Positions 25,001 through 37,585 of a DNA stretch of 64,000 nt are shown piece after piece. A program made the translations under genes and the position numbers. Positions within the stretch are counted from its first letter, which is position 1. Every line of letters starts with the position of its first letter. The DNA is taken from contig JAOVVO010000135.1 of assembly GCA_028564675.1 (NCBI GenBank), forward strand, positions 1-64,000. Direction: 5' to 3'. The notes under the pieces are model-generated. The model saw only the letters and a list, made by a program, of their open reading frames with translations, searched no databases and was not told where the DNA came from. Origin of the DNA: Onchocerca lupi. Its lineage: Eukaryota; Nematoda; Chromadorea; Rhabditida; Onchocercidae.

Positions 25001-25638
25001 TCGCTTTTTAGCAAAATTTTTTCCTTTTCAAATTTCTTTCATTGTGTAAAGTTTACAAATATTTTAAACTATTGCTTTCATTTTTTTTTTTTTAAACCAT
25101 TTTAAATCTTTTAACTATTCAATCGTTGATTTTTGAATTTTTATTAGTTATTCAATTCCTTTGACTAACTTTCTCTCAATTATCTTTCGTTTAACTTTTT
25201 TCTATATTTATTATCAACGATTATAATAATAATTTTATCATTAAAGAGATTTGAAATCCAATGATCATAAATTGATCACACAATTATTTGAATTTTATTG
25301 ATTATTAATTATCTAGGATAATTTTTGTTCATTCAAATTTTTGATTATTTGATATAATTTTCAAAGTGATTGATCTCGCGTAAGAAGAAATAATCTTTCG
25401 AAAATTGATAAATATATCGAAATAATGGAAAAATGAAAATCGCAGTCCGGAAATATATGTGATTTTGATAATTAAGCTTAGATGAGTTTCTGATTAAAAA
25501 ATTAAATGATCAATGATCAAATTTTGTTTTTATTATAAAAATTGTTAGCAGTAATATAATTATCTTATCACCAACATATCACTGAACCGTCATCGATTAT
25601 TATCGAAATAATCATTACTGTTTTTATTAATATTGTAG
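22061..25638. other. Intergenic, no gene seen
   Basis: Very AT-rich. It holds a CA microsatellite (23556-23596), A/T homopolymers and a diverged duplication around 22430-22620, where AATGTGCCGAAAAATTG and TATAATTCAAATTTGTTA-like phrases recur with 22290-22350. I see no splice-bounded coding exon. Confidence 0.5.
23556..23596. repeat. (CA)n microsatellite
   Basis: A CA run of about 40 bases broken by a single G near 23575. Confidence 0.9.
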
Positions 25639-25650
25639 ATATTGCTCGAA

Positions 25651-25686
25651 ATGCCGTTCAAAATTTTGAGAGTAAAAAGAACTTTG
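25651..25686 (+). CDS. Candidate first coding exon of an unrecognised gene
   Basis: ATATTGTAG ends at 25638, then a 12-base leader, ATG, eleven codons (MPFKILRVKRTL including Met) and a consensus donor GTAAGT at 25687. Leader acceptor, ATG and donor together look like a genuine trans-spliced first exon. The next exon is not identified. The stretch at 26866-27013 is a candidate last exon but lacks a good phase-0 acceptor. It could also belong to an upstream isoform of the debranching enzyme gene. The protein is not recognised. Confidence 0.35.
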
Positions 25687-26865
25687 GTAAGTTGCAAAGT
25701 TTATTTTTATTCATTTAAAAAAAACTTTTAATTTAAAGATAAAAGTTTAAAGTAGTATATAGCTTCAGAATATTTTATATGATATTTGAGAAATTTGAAA
25801 GAATGAAAGATTTATTAGTTTTTAAAAATTCAAAGAAGTTTTTCATCATTTATTTTCTTTTGTTTCATTTCTGTTCCTTTTCATTTTTTTTTCAATTTCA
25901 GTTTTTATTTTAAATTTTTATTTTTAAAATAAAGTTTGAAAAACAGTAATTAATTTTTTTTAGCTCCAACTTGTTCTATGTGATTTTTTGAGAAAATTAA
26001 AAAATGAAAGATTTTATGTGATTTTTGAAAAAATTGAAAAATGAAGAATTTTATGATTTGAAAAATTCTAGAAGAATTCTTAGAATTTTTCAAATTTTTT
26101 TTATTTTTTCTATTTTTTTTTAATTTCAATTTCAATTTCTTGTTTCTCTTTTTTTTCTCTTCGATTTGAGAAATATCAATTGACCGAATATATTTCAAAT
26201 ATTCGTTTATTTGATGATTGATTCACAAAAATTTTGACATGTAAAATTATTTAAATAAAATAGAAAATAATTAAGATACTACTGTTGATATGAAATTTTA
26301 AACGAAAAAATTACATATTTAAGTAAAGTTATTTTAATTCAAAAGAAAATAGATGTAATAAATTTAACAATTTTTTAGATGATTTCAATAACTTTGTCTG
26401 AGAAAAAAGAGAATAAAAAAAAGTTTATATGGAATAAGAATCAAATATCGGAATTTTTTGTAATCGAAATTTTTTTGATTATTCATTCCATTTTCTCGAA
26501 AAATTAATGTTTTGACTAAATAGGAAAATCATTCAAATAAAATGTCATCATTATTTGATATTACTTTCAATAAATACATCGCAAATAGATTGCGATTTAT
26601 TTTTTGAAAATGCTTTTGCGATCTTTCCATTTTTCACTAAAAATTTGAAATCTTTCAGTGAACTATTTATTTATCTATTAGAAAAAAGATTAAATCAAAT
26701 TCGATTGAATTAATCAGAATGAGAGTAATTAACTAATTAATTGTTTATTTTATAATTATTCATCAATTTATAATTTCACTCGATACTATTAAAATTCATA
26801 ATAAATACATAAATCTTAAAAAAAAAAAAAATTTTATTTTATTTCTAATATTCTGAACGAAGAAA

Positions 26866-27013
26866 CGGAAATATTGATTGAGGAAACAAAAGTTGACAGA
26901 AAATCTGAAATGATGAAATCAAAACTTCGATCAATCAATACACAATACAATGAATTATCTGATAGAATACAATATGATCAATATATTTCGGAAGTTAGAA
27001 AATACATGAAATA
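26866..27013 (+). CDS. Candidate terminal exon, charged helical peptide
   Basis: An open frame ending in TAA at 27011-27013 has a composition unlike the surrounding noise. It includes NEETEILIEETKVDRKSE, then KSKLRSINTQYNELSDRI and ISEVRKYMK, a predicted coiled-coil-like helix rich in Glu and Lys. No TTTCAG acceptor precedes it in a fitting place, so its 5' border is uncertain (an internal ATG-ATG lies near 26910). It may be the end of the gene starting at 25651, or a remnant of a lost gene. Not recognised. Confidence 0.3.
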
Positions 27014-28449
27014 ATTTTAATAAACATTTTTCATTCTCACGTCTTACGTGAATAAAAATTATAATTTGAAAATTAAGAAAAATAAATATCAAATAATTCT
27101 TTACAAACATTTCCTATCCTTACGTGTTACGTGATGACTGATTAATCAATATAAAAATTATAATTCCAAAAGTTTGAATAAGAATACATCAAACAATTCT
27201 AACAAATATTTCTTATTCCCACGTGTTGCGTGACTTGATTAATGCAAAAGTTAATTAATACATGTTTTACATGACTAATTAATGCAAAAGTTAATTATTA
27301 CATGCACTTGATAAAACCGTTCAGCTAATTTCTTCAATTTTTAAGTAAAAAAAAATATTTTCGATCTAATATTATTTATTTAAGCAAATCAAAGTATTCG
27401 TATGTTTTAGAAGCAAATCTTTTCCTTTTTTTTTTCGTTTTTTTTTCTTTTTTTTTTTTCAAATATATTTAGTTTACTTTCTGCTTGCTTTACTTGCTTT
27501 ATTCTAACTTTATTTTACTCAAAAAATTTTTTTTTTGCCTATAAGCGATTATTTACATAATCATTCATTTAATCATAATTAAACAAATATCATTCCATTT
27601 TCTATATATTTCAAAACAATATATATAAATGTAAATTAATTTGCAAAAAAGATTTTTTTTTTTCAACTTATAATGTAAGAAATTTCTCCAAAACTTCTCT
27701 ATTTTTTCCATTCTCAACTACAAAAAAAATATATATATATATATAAAAAAAAACGTATTTTCAAAAAAAAAAAAAAAAAAAAAAAGGAAACCAAAAACTT
27801 TTTCCCGAAATTTCTTATTTTTTTTTTCAAGTATATTTTCCAACTTATAATTTAAGCACTTTTTTTTCTTTTTTAAATATTCTTTTTTCTCAAGTTGCAA
27901 TGTTAAGAAATTTTTTCAAAAAATTTCCTACTTTTTCAAAAATATACTTTACAATTTACAATATCAACATTTTTCTCTTGAAATTTTGTTTTTTTTTTTC
28001 CTTTTTTTTTCAAACGTATTTTTCAAACTTATAATGAAAAATTTTTTTCAACTTTTCAAACATATTTTTTCAACTTACAACATAAGTACTTTCTTAAAAG
28101 AAGAAAAAAAAAAGAGAAAACAACTTTGTGAAATCAAAAATTTTTTTATCCATCAAAACACTGTATGATGAAGCAGAACAAGAAGACGAACTAAAATCGA
28201 TTAGTTTAATTTTAAAAATCATTTCGTTTATCATTGCTCCTGTTGTTTGCTTTCTAACCATCCATCAAATCAACTAGTTTTCATCATTTTTCTTTCCTCT
28301 TTTCTCTTTTTTTTTTTTAAATTTTTTCAAATTATATTTTTCTTTTTCTCCAATTTCTATTAATAATATGCTTAAATTTTTCCGGTTTCTATTTTATCAT
28401 TTATTAAATTAATCATGCTTTTTTTCTTTCTTTGATACATACAATTTTC

Positions 28450-28487
<38 letters not shown>

Positions 28488-28708
28488 AAAAAGACAAATG
28501 TAAAAAATTATCGATTGATTATTTTATTTTATTTAGATGCTATCAAAATTTTACTAATTAATTCATTAATATATTTGTTCGATTCATAGTTTAAAATTTT
28601 AAAAAAATTTTTCCTAAATGATTGTTTTGAAAAATTTATTCGATTATTAAATCAATTTATCTTTCTTTCTTTCTTTTTTTTTTTTTTTTTTTTGAAATTA
28701 TTTATTTC
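27014..28708. other. Intergenic / upstream region of the debranching enzyme gene
   Basis: Long T and A tracts alternate (27430-27470, 27640-28100), with a 35-A run at 28451-28485. A phrase of the type CACGTGTTRCGTGA recurs three times near 27038-27055, 27120-27136 and 27220-27235, within about 100-base units. The ORFs in this stretch are homopolymer artefacts. Confidence 0.5.
28451..28485. repeat. Poly-A tract
   Basis: 35 uninterrupted A residues, about 300 bases upstream of the debranching enzyme ATG. Confidence 0.95.
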
Positions 28709-28753
28709 AGCATTTTTTTTTTCGTTAATTTTCATTTTGACGAAATATTGATT
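28709..28753 (+). promoter_or_regulatory. Probable leader acceptor of the debranching enzyme gene
   Basis: TTTATTTCAG ends at 28710 and the first ATG follows at 28754 after a T-rich leader. The frame is open back to the acceptor, so an upstream coding exon cannot be fully excluded. Confidence 0.45.
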
Positions 28754-31700
28754 ATGTCTGTAACTGAAGATATTAATTTACTGAAGAATGATATTCATGA
28801 AAATCGAAAACCGGAAATACGTATTATTACACTTAATTATGGCGAAAATCTCGAAGAATCGGTATTTCGCTTTCAAAAAGGTTCATTTGAATATTTTGAA
28901 ATATTGGAAAATCTTTTTTTAAATATTTATTTAATATTATCAAACATTAAATCAACTTTTTTTTTTTTTTAAAGCATGCTCAAATTGAGATGGATTAGAA
29001 AAAAAAGCATGTTTTTGATTATTTCCGAAAAATTTTTTATTGAATAAATGGAATTTTTAGGGAAAAAGAAAATTTTGAAATTTTTAATAATTAATAAAAG
29101 TACAAAGATCATTTATCACAAAATATTTATTATATACATAAATTAGAAGAAATTATTTTGACAATTATTAGCAATGAGATTTTCCGTAAAAATTTTCATT
29201 TAATGTCTATAATTAATTTGGCATTAATTGAGTTTAAAATGAGAATTAATTTTTATAATTAGTTTTTCTTTATATTCTGATTTTAAATTTCAATTTCCAA
29301 GTGTTATTCTTTTTTCTTTTATGAAAATTTATATTAGCTAATTATTTTTGAAATAATTAATAGGTTGGATTGTTCGATTTGTTCGTGGTGCAAGTCTATT
29401 GGGACGAAAAGTGGATGTTTTTACCTCAATTTCGGGTAAAATTACCTGGAAAGAGGGAGCTGATGAATTTGCAACATTTGCTGAGATTAAATGTGAACGT
29501 TCCGGTGCTTTCTCTTATCATTTTATAGTTGATAATGAAAGGTATGATAATAATTAAATTAATTTTTTGCTTAAATTAAAAATTTGTTTAATTAATGAAT
29601 TCAAGCAAAAAAAAAAGAAAAAATTCAAAATTTATCAAATTAAAAGTTTAATTTTTCAGTAAAGCAGCAGGTAATGGATATATTTTGGTAATGCCAATTT
29701 TATCCCTAAATAAACGTCCGTTACGTCTAAGTGCTGTCACGTGTATCACGCATATTTCAAAACTTCTCGGTAAATTTGATATGTGGAAAGAACGATTAAA
29801 AATAGCCGCAGAAGCTGGATATAATATGATTCATTTTACGCCTGTTCAACAACTTGGAATTTCAAATAGCAGGTAATATATCCATAAATTATTAATTTAA
29901 ATTGATAATTGAATACTGGAATTGGAAAATTATCAATTGCATACTTGTAATTGGAAAGTTTTGATTATTTAAATTATTTATTTTATTGTTATCATTCTTT
30001 TTATTTGAATATATTTTTAACTTTTTCTTTAATTCAAATTTTGGTAGGTAAATATTCATGTCATATTATAATTAAAATTAATAATTGCATATTGTAATTT
30101 GAAAGTATCGATTATTTGATTTACTTATTTTATTCTATTCCTCTTTATTTGATCATATTTTTAGCATTTTCTTCAATTTTAAAATTCAAATTTTTAAAAT
30201 TTATATTCTGAATTTCTTTTTATTCAATTACTAATCATTGCAAAATTATTTAATAAAATTTTTCAAACTTGGAAGTAGTAATTTAATATCAATTTGATTA
30301 TAAAAAAATTTTAAATTATTACATTTATATGAATATAAAATTACAAGCTTTTTTTTAAATTTATATTTTCTATGATTTTGCAAAATTTTCAAAAAAAATT
30401 CTGTTTGAAATATTGACTTTTTTTAATTTATATTTTTCTAAGGAATTTGAAAGTTTTCAAAAAATTTCATCTAAAATATTAATTTGACTATTTTAGCTAT
30501 TGTATTGCTGATCCATTGCAATTGAATCCCAACTTCAGTACTGCCGTAAGTTCTGATTAGAATGAATAAATTTTGTAAATAATAAATACTTGATTAATTT
30601 TTTTAAAATTAATTTTCAGGAAAAATCTAATTTTTGATCTTTCTAATTCTCAAAAAAAAAAAGAAAGAGATTTTAATTTCTATTTTTTCAAATTAGTAAA
30701 TTTAGATTTTGTGTAATTTTAATTATCTTTGAAGAATTGGAATTTTTAAAATATACTTAAATATTTGAATAATTTATTTAAATAGGAAAAACAGTATACC
30801 TATGATGATTTGGCAATATTGATTGAAAGTTTCGAAAAAGATTATCATTTATTATCCATGCAAGATGTTGTATGGAATCATTCAGCCCGAAATGCTTCAT
30901 GGCTTTTAGTAAGTTGCATTCGTTATCATTTTAATTATCAAATGATTAATTGAATTCAGTATTGATAACGATATAAGCATTAGTGATAATTTATATTACA
31001 TATTGTTAATTTCATTTATATTATGAAGAAAATAATCCATAAATTTCGCAACCTCAGTGATAATTTATTAATTATTCCAATATAAACTCTATTTTAAGTT
31101 ATTAATTTCATTTATATTATGAAGAAGATAGTCCATAAATTTTACTCCATTAATGGAAATTTATTAATTATTCCAATATAAGCATTAATTCAAGTTATTA
31201 GTTTTATTTATATTATGCAAAAAATAATTTCATAAATCAAATATCTACTAATTAATTTAATTTTTTTTCTTAGGAACATCCAGAATGTGCTTATAATTTA
31301 AAAAATACTCCACATTTGCGGCCAGCTTATATTCTTGATCGACTGTTATATCATTTTGGTAATGATATCGTAAATGGAAAATATAAGGATCGAAATCTTA
31401 ATACGGAAATTAGTACTAGTGAACATTTGAAAGTATGTCTTTGTTTTAATAATTTGTCGAAAATACAGTACTAAAATCAATAATATCAGAAGTTCTGCAT
31501 TCTTTATAATAAATTCTATAAGATACTGTAATTTTCGATACAGTAATAGTTAGTATTATTAATTTGTTTTAATAATTTACCGAAAATACAGTACTAAAAT
31601 CGTTATAATATTACAAGTTTGTATCCTGCATGCATGATAAATTTATGACATACTGTAATTTTTATTAAGGTAATATAAATCATATTCTGTAAATAATTAA

Positions 31701-34700
31701 ATCAATAAAAAATATTCGGAAAAAGATTGATACGACATTTTTATCACTGGAAGGTCATCATATGAAATTGTTTAATTTATCATTTAATTGAAAAAGTATA
31801 AATTAAATTAAAATCATTTAATTTAATTTATATTTTTAATTTCTATTTCAATTTTGCTTCTTACATAAAACTTTTTTATTTGGATGTTTTTCATTTTTCC
31901 TCTTTTAGACTATTCTTGATATTTTACGCTATGAAATCTTACCACAATTACGAGTTTATGAATTCTTTCAAGTTGACATTGATAAATTTGTGGCAAAATT
32001 TGAAAAATACGTAAAAGGTTGTTAATTTCAAAAATGATCCAAAATTCAAATCAATAAGTTACCACGAATAAGAAAACTTGATGATTCATTGATTAATTTA
32101 TCCATTAGTCTTGAATCTTTTCCAAAAATTTGAGATATGAGTTTTTTTTTTTCGATATTTAATTTTTTTTATATTATCATAAGATGTATCATAAACAGTA
32201 GATAGCAATATGATCTCATATTATTTGGAATTTTGAATTCTTTTTTTTTTGAATTTTTTTCTTCCTAAAATTTCGTTAATTTTCAAACTGATTCATTTTT
32301 AATTGTACGAATATTTAGAAGGATCATCGCTTGAAGTATGGGATGTAATGTTGGAATCAGAGCCAGGACCAGATTGGAATCGTTTTGGCTTCATCGTCGA
32401 TATGGATCGTGCAAATAAGATTTTTAACCGAAAAAGGTGCCAGATTTTGAATATAATTTTCGAGAAAAATAAAAAAGCTAATAATTTAATTGCTGCAAAA
32501 ATAAACCTTAATTAATTGTGAAAACAAGAAATTTAAGTTAAATTTTTAAATTTTGAGTTTTATGTTTAGAAGAATTTTTTATATTAGAAATGATTAGGGA
32601 AAGAGATGATGGAAATGCCTGCTATAAAAACAAACCTAAATTAGTTGAGTAATTGAGAAATTTAAGTTAAATTAAGTTTTTTAAGTTCTAAAATTTCACA
32701 TTCGATGAAATGATCACTTATGATTGAGGAAAAGAGATGATTGAAACGTTTGAGTGCAAAAATAAAACCTGAATTAATTGAGGGATTGAGGAATTTAAAT
32801 TGGATTAAACTTTTTCAAGTTTTTAATTTCTGATAATTGAAGAGATGATGCTTATGATGAAGGAGACAGACAATTCAAATGCATCGAAGCATTTCGAGTA
32901 CATCTTCAATTTTTAAATGAAAAAGCATTGAAAATAGCTGAGGGAATTATTGAAAATGTTGTGCAAGCTTGTGCAGGTCATATTGGTTACGAACGAATTG
33001 ATCCGTCGGGACCGCGACTTCGCGAATTTACCGAAGATCACGGTCTTCTCACACAGTAAGCATCCACTATTGAATTTATCTAAATCGAGATTTAAAAAAA
33101 TTTATCAAAATTTATAAAAAAAACAATTAATTAATTAATTAATTAAAATTCATAAAAATTTTCATTGGGTTGATAGATATAGAAGTTTTTATAAATTTCG
33201 AATTTTCATTTTGCACTAAATGCAATACTAACCTGTTAATTAATAAGAAAAAGAGTCTAATTACCGGGCTAGAATTAACTGAATCTTTCGACAGATTGAT
33301 ATTATATATATAAATCTATATCATACAAATTTAATTGAAATTATGAAAAATTTCAAATTTTCTTATTCTGCTAAATATAGAATTAAACTTATTAATTATT
33401 GAATGAGAAGTATTTAATTATCGGCTAGAATTAAATAGAATTTTTTTGACAAATTAGAATTATGAATATGTCACATATATTCATTATATCAAACATATAT
33501 CAAATAATTTTAATAAATTGATTGATGAATAATTAATAGAAAAAAAAATTGTTTTTAAAAAATATAAAGATAATGAATAAAAAATTCTTGCATATTAAAT
33601 TTTAAAATTGTATTGTCGTAATTTGTAGTTTCGCAATTTTCCGAAATCATCGATGAATTAAAATTTAATTATAATAAATAAACTTAATTTTGAAGTTATA
33701 TTATCAACGATTTTTGGAAATTGTTAATCGAATTTGAATTAAACCATTACAAAAGAAATACTCTCAGATATGTTAATTAATTAATATTATAATCGCAAAA
33801 ATTGCATTATCGCAATTTTCGGAAATCATCGTTGAATTGAAATTTAATTATAATAAATAAACTTAATTTTGAAGTTATATTATCAACGATTTTTGGAAAT
33901 TATTAATCGAATTGGAATTAAAGCACTCTGGAAGAAATATTTGCAGAATTAATTAATATCATGTTAATAAATTCCAATTTTTTCCCAAAATAATTCCCGG
34001 TCTTTCTTTTTCTTTTTTTTTTTCAGATACTTTGCACAACCATTTCCATCATTAAATTCATGGAAAGATGAGGAAAATTTTGCATACAATAATGAAATAG
34101 CGGAAAAAATAATGGCATGTAATGGATGGGTTATGAATGATAATCCATTAAAAAATTTTGCTCATTATCCATCACAGGTAATGATTTTATGTAATTAATA
34201 GAAATTTTAATTAAAATTTATTTCAAAAACAAAAAAAAAATTCACAAAATTCTAATTTTAATACTATGAATAGATTTAAATGAGAATTTCAATAGTTCAC
34301 ATCTATTTGCTCATACTGAGAAAAATTATCATTAGCTATTTTGATAATTTTATGCATTTTTTGAGAAGATATGCTTTAAAAAAATTATCAATTAATCGTT
34401 AAATTATTCATAATAGCAATTAAATGATAATAATTCCTGTGGCATTTAAGTGATAATATTAGCGTTATTAAATCATGATAATTTTATTGGCATTCAATTC
34501 ATGATAATCATAACAATACCAAATCATGATATTCTTAGTAATATCAAGTCATAATAAACTTAACAAAATCGTGATAATATTAATGATATTATATCATGTT
34601 GATAATCTTAGCAATACTAAATCGCGATAATTTTAGTAGCGTTAAATTTTGGTAATTTTAGCGATAATAAATTATACTAATTTTAGTAGCATTAATTAGT

Positions 34701-37524
34701 AATAATCTTAGTAAAAAAAGTTCTGATATCAAAATTTTTGCATCAAAAATATCCCAGTTTACTCGAATCTATTTAATGGTATTAGAAACCTACCGTATTC
34801 TACCGTATTTGCCTGCCATATTTATCGAATATTATAAACTAATAAAATAAAATAATGAAGAATCTTTCAAAATTTCAATTTTTCAAGTAATTAGATATTA
34901 TTTTGTTCCTCCTTTTTTTTTTTATTGTTTTAAAATATAATGATTTCTATTTCAGGTTTATTTAATGAGACATTTGGTATGTTGGTCAGACTGTATTAAG
35001 CTAAATTATGGTGAAAAACCGGAAGATTGTCCGTATTTATGGGATTTGATGAAAAGATATACGTAAGTTTTCTTTTAAGCTATTCTTATTTAAATTTTAA
35101 ATTTCAATTTATTTCTTATAAATATTTTAAAAAAAAAAATCGATAAAGGAATTCGCTTATTTTCGCTTTTTTTTTTTTTTTTCATTAACGAAAATTACAA
35201 TAACATAATTATCTTAAAATTGAACAAAAATATAGTCTAGAATTAAATAACCAAAGTAATAATATCCTGGTATTGTTTGATGTTGATTCAACAATCAAAT
35301 AATTTTTCTATCATTATCATATCACAGTATCTGATATTATTTTCAAAAACAATTTGAAAAAGAAAAGAAGTAAGAAACTTCAGTTTTATGAAAATTTAAA
35401 ATTAATCTAGAATAAAATATAATGATAGTATGAAAATTTGTAAATAGTAGCATTACTAAATGCTTAATTAATTAAAATTAAATAACTCTGAATTAATGAA
35501 TTTGTGGAATTAAATTTTCTTTTTTTCATTTTAGCCAACGTTGCGCAAAAATATTCCACGCATTACGTATTGATAATTGTCATAGTACACCAATTCATGT
35601 TGCTGAAGTATATATTTTGACGTCTTTTACAATTATGAAGTTTAATTTGACGTTTTTTTACGTCGTTTTCGATTTAATTTAATGTCTTTTCCACAACTTT
35701 TCCAATCTTAACGTTTAATTTGACGTAAACTATCACGTTTTTACTTTGAAATTTAGTATATTGATCAGAAATATTATTATAATTTTCTTTTTTTTTTTTT
35801 TTTTTAATTTTAGTATCTTTTAAAAGCTGCTCGTGAAATACGACCAGATATCTATGTAACAGCAGAACTTTTTACACAAAATGAAAATTTGGATAATATT
35901 TTTGTAAATCGACTTGGCATAACTTCATTAATACGAGGTAAATTGTTTTTTTGTAATTCAGAAAGCATTTCTATTAAATTATTCAAAAAATTTTAAATTT
36001 AATTGTTGATTAATTAATTAATTGATTAATTAAATTATTGCAAATTTTTAGAAGCTCAAAATGCACCAATAAGTTTTGAACAAGGTCGTTTTATTTATCG
36101 ATATGGTGGTGATGTATTAGGTGGTTTTATTCAAAAAACAATCCAAAATGCAACATCTTGTGTAGCACCTGCTTTTTTCTTCGATCAAACACATGATAAT
36201 CCTTCACCTATCGAGGTAAATTATTATTATTTTTTTTCTTAATTGTTGCATTAATTAATTTAGTTATGCTAATTAGCGTTGTGTTGTTATCGATAATTTT
36301 GATATTACAATGATTAGAGAATTATCGAGTAATATCAATTTACATCGTTTTGTTATCAATAGTTTGAATTAATACACTGTTAACAATAAATGATATCAGT
36401 TAGTATCGTATTAATGATAATTTGGATTATTTTATTACAATGATAAGGAAGCAATGATATCACTTAGTATCGAAATCATTATCGATAATTTGAATTGTTA
36501 CAATGACAAAATAATTTGAAATCAAAGTTGCATTTTTCATATTTTGAATGAACGGAATAATTTTAAAGTTTTTTTTTTTCCTGATTGCATATGCTCAATC
36601 CGCGGTAATTTATTCTCATTTTCTTATTTTTGCATCAATTAATTCAATGAATATCAATTAATTAATCATTTATATTAATGATAAGAATGACAGAGTAAAG
36701 TAATTTTAAATCAAAAATTCTACTTTTCATTTTTTAAATGCCAGAATTAGTTTTGAAATTCTTTCTGATTGCATATATTCAAATCTAAGATAATTTTCCA
36801 AATTACTTCACTTCATTTTTTCCCACTTGTTATTTGCATTAATTAATTTAACCTGCATTGCATTGAATTAATTATGAGTGATAAGAATTTGAGTAGTTTG
36901 AAAGCAAAATTGTACGATTTTTTTAAATTAAAAAAAAAAAAAAGTGCAAGGATTAATTTAATTTTTCTCCGGATTACATATACTTAAATTCCTTGTACAA
37001 TAAAATGGTTTAATTAATTATTTTTCATATTTATTTAATTGAAATACAATAATTAAATTAAAATTTTTAATAATATTAGTACCATCCAAATTTTTCGTCT
37101 TTTTTAAAAAAAAAACAATTTATGCAAATAATTTTAGAAACGTTCCGTTTATGATTATGTGCCAACAGCTGCAATGTTAGCAATGGCAAATTGTGGCATT
37201 GGTAGTGTTCGCGGATATGATGAACTTGTCCCTTATAAAGTAAGTTATAATTATTATCATTAATTAAAATATAAAGTTAATTACAATTATTATCATTAAT
37301 TAAAATATAAAGTAAGTTATGATTATTTTCATCAATTAAAATATATAATAAATAAGCTTATCTATGTATCGGATAATTTGATAGAATTAATTCAAAAAGT
37401 TCATATTCTTATTAAATATTTTAAATCAATTCTATCAAATTATTTCCTTTCAAACATTTAAATTAATTCTATGGATAATATTTTTATTCGAAAATTTAAA
37501 TTAATTTCATCAATTGATTAGATT

Positions 37525-37585
<61 letters not shown>

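Noticed and set aside
26533..26710. 58-codon plus-strand open frame after an AAATAG acceptor-like site
   Set aside because: No fitting donor or partner exon; residues are typical of AT-rich background.
27718..28168. Lys/Phe-rich ORFs on both strands
   Set aside because: Pure poly-A/poly-T translation artefacts.
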